Assembly (NCBI GenBank): GCA_905182435.1 | Contig: CAJJBN010000002.1 | Span: 25,797 to 89,796, forward strand | DNA length: 64,000 bases | From: Opitutaceae bacterium BACL24 MAG-120322-bin51 | GTDB taxonomy: Bacteria > Verrucomicrobiota > Verrucomicrobiia > Opitutales > Coraliomargaritaceae | Direction of reading: 5' to 3' | Shown here: positions 60,734 through 64,000 of the stretch, piece by piece | How the letters are laid out: the number at the start of each line of letters is the position of its first letter | Position numbering within the stretch: the stretch's first letter is position 1 | Notes under the pieces: model-generated | Database searches by the model: none | Told to the model about the DNA's origin: nothing | Seen by the model: the letters and a program-made list of their open reading frames with translations, nothing else | Position numbers and translations under genes: made by a program

Positions 60734-62032
60734 TGAGTGGACCCAAACCACGCTTGAAGCATTATCCCGCAGTGTTTCCTACGGATATACAGAAAGTGCG
60801 TCTTCGGATCCAATCGGGCCACACTTCCTTCGGATTACCGACATCCAAAACGGTGTGGTTGATTGGAGCTCGGTTCCATACTGTCCAATCTCAAGTAAAA
60901 ACCATCAGAAATATAAATTAAAGGGCGGAGATATCGTTGTCGCTCGTACAGGGAATAGCACTGGCGAGAACTACTTTTTTGCAGGCGATCATGATGCAGT
61001 ATTTGCGTCTTATCTGATCAGATTCAGTATCGACGAGACTTTAGCCCTGCCAAAGTTCGTCTGGTATACGATGCGCTCGCCAAACTGGTGGGCGTTTGTC
61101 AATCAGTCCAAAACAGGATCTGCGCAAGCAGGCGCGAATGCTAAAATTTTAGGGCGTTTCCCAATCGATCTACCCCCCCTTTCCGAGCAAAGTAGAATCG
61201 CTCACATCTTAGGCAGCTTGGATGACAAGATTGAGTTAAATCGGCGAATGAATGCGACCCTAATAGGCATGGCGCAGGCGCTGTTTATCGCCGGCAGTAC
61301 GATTTTGCCCCGGTAATCGACAATGCCCTCGCCGCCGGTAACCCCATCCCTGACGAGCTCGCTGCGCGCGCCGAAGTGCGCCGCCAAGCCCTAGCCAACG
61401 GCACCGCCGACCGCGAAGCTGCCAAATTCTTTCCCGACGAATTCCTAGAAACCGAGGAATTCGGATGGATTCCCGCGGGCTGGAATATCCACAAAATGAG
61501 TGATGTCGCCGACCTTACATGGGGTGACACCCAGGTAACCAAAAAGTCCTACACTGTCGAGGGGTACACCGCATACAGCGCGAAAGGCCCAGACGGATTT
61601 TTATCTTATTATGATTTTGATAAAGTGGGGATCGTGCTGAGCGCGATTGGATCCAACTCAGGTCAGAGCTTTTTGGCACATGGTAAATGGTCCTGCATCA
61701 AGAATACAATTCGTTTGTGGGCGAAGGACTCCGATGATACGACCTTCTACCTGTATCACGTGGTCTCAGCGCCGTCATTCTGGCCACTCAGGGGATCGGC
61801 GCAGCCCTTTATTTCCCAGTCCGATGCACGTAATTGCCGTTGCTTATTTCCAGAGCGCGAAATCACCAGGGAATTTGGATCAATGGTTACCGACCTGTAT
61901 CGGAAGACCTGGGACAACGAATCTCAGAATGTCACCCTGTGCAAACTCCGCGACACCCTACTGCCCAAACTCATTACTGGCGAACTCAGCATCGCCGACG
62001 CAGAACAACTCAGCCAGTCGCCAACCGCATGA
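60726..62032 (+). pseudogene. hsdS: Type I specificity subunit HsdS, one frameshift
   Basis: The first frame (60726-61316) has target-recognition domain 1 and the central helix with [20 protein letters not shown] and [19 protein letters not shown]. The second frame (about 61300-62032) has the link NALAAGNPIPDELAARAEVR, target-recognition domain 2 and a final helix. The break is at about 61300, where ALFIAG should pass into [11 protein letters not shown]; a missing base fits. With the shift, only one target domain is made. Half-size HsdS can work as dimers in some systems, so loss of function is not certain. A sequencing error is also possible. Confidence 0.87.
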
Positions 62033-62619
62033 GCTTTAGCGCTTTTTACTACACGTGGCTGCCATGAAGGAAAAACGAGTTAGTCCCATGTTTGATGATT
62101 CTGCCACGCTGCATCGGTGTCAGTGCCGCTCTTGAAGCTTATTTTCCGCACAGCATCGATTTCAACACCCACGCCAGTGACGCAGGCTTGTGTCATTTTA
62201 TTTCAATCATGCGCCCCCTAGGACGGCTTTTGTCCTATGCTCTTGGCTACAGTCGCTGCTATTTTCATATGCATCTACCGCACCACTACCGCTACACACT
62301 CGCCGCAGACGGCACTTGGCAACAGCAAGTCATTTCTAAGCACAAACCTTCCAAGGCCATAAACTGAGCCGCGCAAGTATGCGCCTTAAGCACGCGCCTG
62401 AATCATCGCTTTGCATCCACCACAGGCTTTGAAGCGCCTGCCATGCTAGCCGCCTCCGCACAGGTGCTTCCAACCGTATGTGAACAGGAATGCACCACAG
62501 TGGGCAGCATTACATTGACCCATGCAAAGAACACCATCAGGTTTAAAACTAAGCGGCCGCGATCTCAACCAGGTATTTCCAACTGATCACACATCCGGTC
62601 ATTTTTATTTAGCCACTCT
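62033..62619. other. 587-bp spacer, no supported gene
   Basis: A plus-strand frame at 62092-62367 (91 codons) reads LGRLLSYALGYSRCYFHMHL and is not a family I know; it may be a remnant. hsdR would be expected here in many operons but no helicase or nuclease motif is visible. The start of the exported pair lies at 62620. Confidence 0.4.
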
Positions 62620-63033
62620 ATGAAACGTTTTTTATCCATTCTGATCCTTGCCGCACTGAGCTCTGCTCCACTGGCCGCCCGTCCACAATTCAAGGCAACG
62701 ACGCCAGAACTGCGCATGCAGGCTGCTCAAGACTACCTAGAAGATCAGCCCAATCAGCTAGCAATTTATGCAAAAGGCTTCGTCTGTAGTTCCTGTGGTA
62801 TCGGGCTACGCATCCACCTCAAGAAACTCGACAGCGTCGACCAGAGTCAGTTCGACAAAGGCGTCCTCATGGATGCCTCTAAACAGCTACTCGTCGTCGC
62901 CTTCGAACCAGACGCAGTCACCAATATCGATGCGGTCCGCGATGCGGTTTACAGTGCAGGCTACGACCCCGAATACTACTACCAGTGGAATGGCCAGTCA
63001 GTCGACATGCTCCTCTTCCCACCGGCGAAATAA
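62620..63033 (+). CDS. Exported HMA-like metal-binding protein
   Basis: The 137-residue protein has a signal peptide (FLSILILAALSSAPLAARP). The mature part holds IYAKGFVCSSCGIGLRIHLK, a GxxCxxC-like metal site at the start of a helix, followed by the strand VLMDASKQLLVVAFEP and the helix IDAVRDAVYSAGYDPEYYY. This is the beta-alpha-beta-beta-alpha-beta order of heavy-metal-associated domains, as in MerP. It should bind copper or another soft metal in the periplasm; metal identity is inference. It is 6 bp upstream of a predicted outer-membrane protein, so the two form an operon. Confidence 0.8.
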   Translation: MKRFLSILILAALSSAPLAARPQFKATTPELRMQAAQDYLEDQPNQLAIYAKGFVCSSCGIGLRIHLKKLDSVDQSQFDKGVLMDASKQLLVVAFEPDAVTNIDAVRDAVYSAGYDPEYYYQWNGQSVDMLLFPPAK

Positions 63034-63039
63034 CTCCAG

Positions 63040-63864
63040 ATGCAACGCTTTAAACCATGCCTGCTCAGCTTCGGCTTACTCATCGCTGCGCTCCCACCAC
63101 TCACAGCTGACCAGCCGATCATGAACATGATGCCGCGCTGGAACGGCGGTTACGGCGTCCAAATGCTCGCAGATACCATTCACCGTAGTGATTTAAAGCA
63201 GGGCAAGGATGTGGTCGGCGATGGCTTCAGCGAAGACATCAACCAAGTCCACCTGCAAGGCGTCTACACCTGGCACCGCTCGGTCCGAATGACCTTCAAA
63301 CTGCCCTATGTTATTGATGCGCGGCGCGAGGTGCTGGATACCAATGGAGACAAAGTCGTGCAGCACGACCAAGGCTTAGGCGACCTAACCGTGGCGCTGC
63401 CCTTAAAGCACTACTTCAACCTAGCCACCCGCAGCGGCAACTGGACCGTGGCTCCGCAACTGCGTGTGCCGCTCGGCAGCAAGGACAACAGCTACCAAGT
63501 TGCCGATCGGGTGTGGGGCACCGGCATCTCGGTTGGCTACGAGACCGAGACGTATCATTTGTTCCTTGCCACCAGCGCAAGCGCTTGGGTGTTTGAAGAT
63601 CCCAAACCGGCCGAGTGGAGTTGGTCGCTCGACATCGGTTGGAATGCCAGAGACAACATGCAGCTGCTCTGGGAGAGCGACTTCAAATGGGACGCTGATG
63701 ACGCCACGACACTCTCCGCCGGCCCCGCACTCTACTGGCGCTGGAATGACCACACGCACATCCGCATCGAGTGGAAGCATGACTTTATCTCCGACGTCAA
63801 CCGGCACGCGCCAGACCACGGCAACGGTGACCGCCTGAGTGGTGGCATCGGCTTCGTCTTTTAG
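63040..63864 (+). CDS. Predicted outer-membrane beta-barrel protein
   Basis: The 274-residue protein has a signal peptide (CLLSFGLLIAALPPLTA). The mature part has about ten amphipathic strands with alternating polar and aromatic residues, for example GNWTVAPQLRVPLGSKDNSY and HTHIRIEWKHDFISDV, and it ends in aromatic GGIGFVF as outer-membrane barrels do. I recognise a resemblance to transporter-like barrels seen beside metal-efflux genes, but assign no family. It directly follows the HMA-like gene with a 6-bp gap, so they probably work together. Confidence 0.75.
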   Translation: MQRFKPCLLSFGLLIAALPPLTADQPIMNMMPRWNGGYGVQMLADTIHRSDLKQGKDVVGDGFSEDINQVHLQGVYTWHRSVRMTFKLPYVIDARREVLDTNGDKVVQHDQGLGDLTVALPLKHYFNLATRSGNWTVAPQLRVPLGSKDNSYQVADRVWGTGISVGYETETYHLFLATSASAWVFEDPKPAEWSWSLDIGWNARDNMQLLWESDFKWDADDATTLSAGPALYWRWNDHTHIRIEWKHDFISDVNRHAPDHGNGDRLSGGIGFVF

Positions 63865-64000
63865 GCAACGCTCATTGCCTTGCAAAAGCAGGCCCCCGCT
63901 GCAGGCAGCCCTGATTTAATTAGCAAGATACAACTGCTAAACCCGCTTCAGCAGTCCCTCCTCCGGCCATGTGTATTCTCACTGCCACGCCGCATCCGGA
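63865..64000. other. Window end, no gene established
   Basis: An ATG at 63969 opens a frame (MCILTATPHP) to the window edge. Thirty bases are too few to judge whether a gene starts here. Confidence 0.3.

Noticed and set aside
62092..62367. 91-codon frame as a possible hsdR fragment
   Set aside because: No helicase or nuclease motif is visible and composition is unlike the hsd genes.

Overview
The window looks like chromosomal DNA from a marine-type Verrucomicrobiota, probably class Opitutia near Puniceicoccales/Coraliomargarita. This placement is inference. It rests on a small basic protein of the kind annotated in Chlamydiae and Verrucomicrobia, a DksA-like protein with a histone-H1-like lysine/alanine tail, paired sulfatases with a GH31 glycosidase and a LacI regulator, and gene products with the general look of this class. 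No rRNA operon, CRISPR array, prophage or intact transposase was seen.

Layout: 1-1350 is the start of a SUF iron-sulfur operon (sufU partial, sufS), followed by a broken hybrid sensor kinase (1541-4317). A repeat-filled spacer (4318-5163) precedes acetyl-CoA synthetase. From 7350 to 14758 lie an unrecognised 591-aa protein, hisF, an amidohydrolase, a frameshifted UDP-glucuronate decarboxylase and a nuclease-helicase fusion. tRNA-Arg, a response regulator and small housekeeping genes (cupin, trmL, dgkA, metallopeptidase, mazG) follow, then a frameshifted RhlE-like helicase, exported small proteins, psd, a ClC channel, gpmI and a badly broken cation exchanger. From 28880 comes a likely co-directional group ileS, dksA-like, lspA, nudC. 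A second DEAD-box helicase, a two-gene unit of unknown role and a decayed stretch precede a second broken hybrid kinase (37938-40825). gatC-gatA-gatB and rsuA follow. 46038-54016 is a glycan-degradation locus (GH31, two sulfatases, LacI). After tRNA-Glu and a dense repeat cluster come a membrane pyrophosphatase, hsdM/hsdS without hsdR, and an exported metal-binding-like protein with a predicted outer-membrane protein.

Two themes run through the window. First, about nineteen copies of a short hairpin repeat (GGGAGGG head, 7-bp stem, CTCCGY loop) occur only between genes. Their stems differ in sequence but mostly keep pairing, and some lie in inverted pairs, so they resemble REP/REPIN elements. 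Second, at least seven otherwise well-conserved genes carry single-base frameshifts, more than expected for a healthy genome; uncorrected sequencing or assembly indels are a serious possibility and should be settled before calling these pseudogenes.

Start codons were moved inward in several genes where a conserved domain start or signal peptide, or an upstream terminator, made the longest reading frame unlikely.
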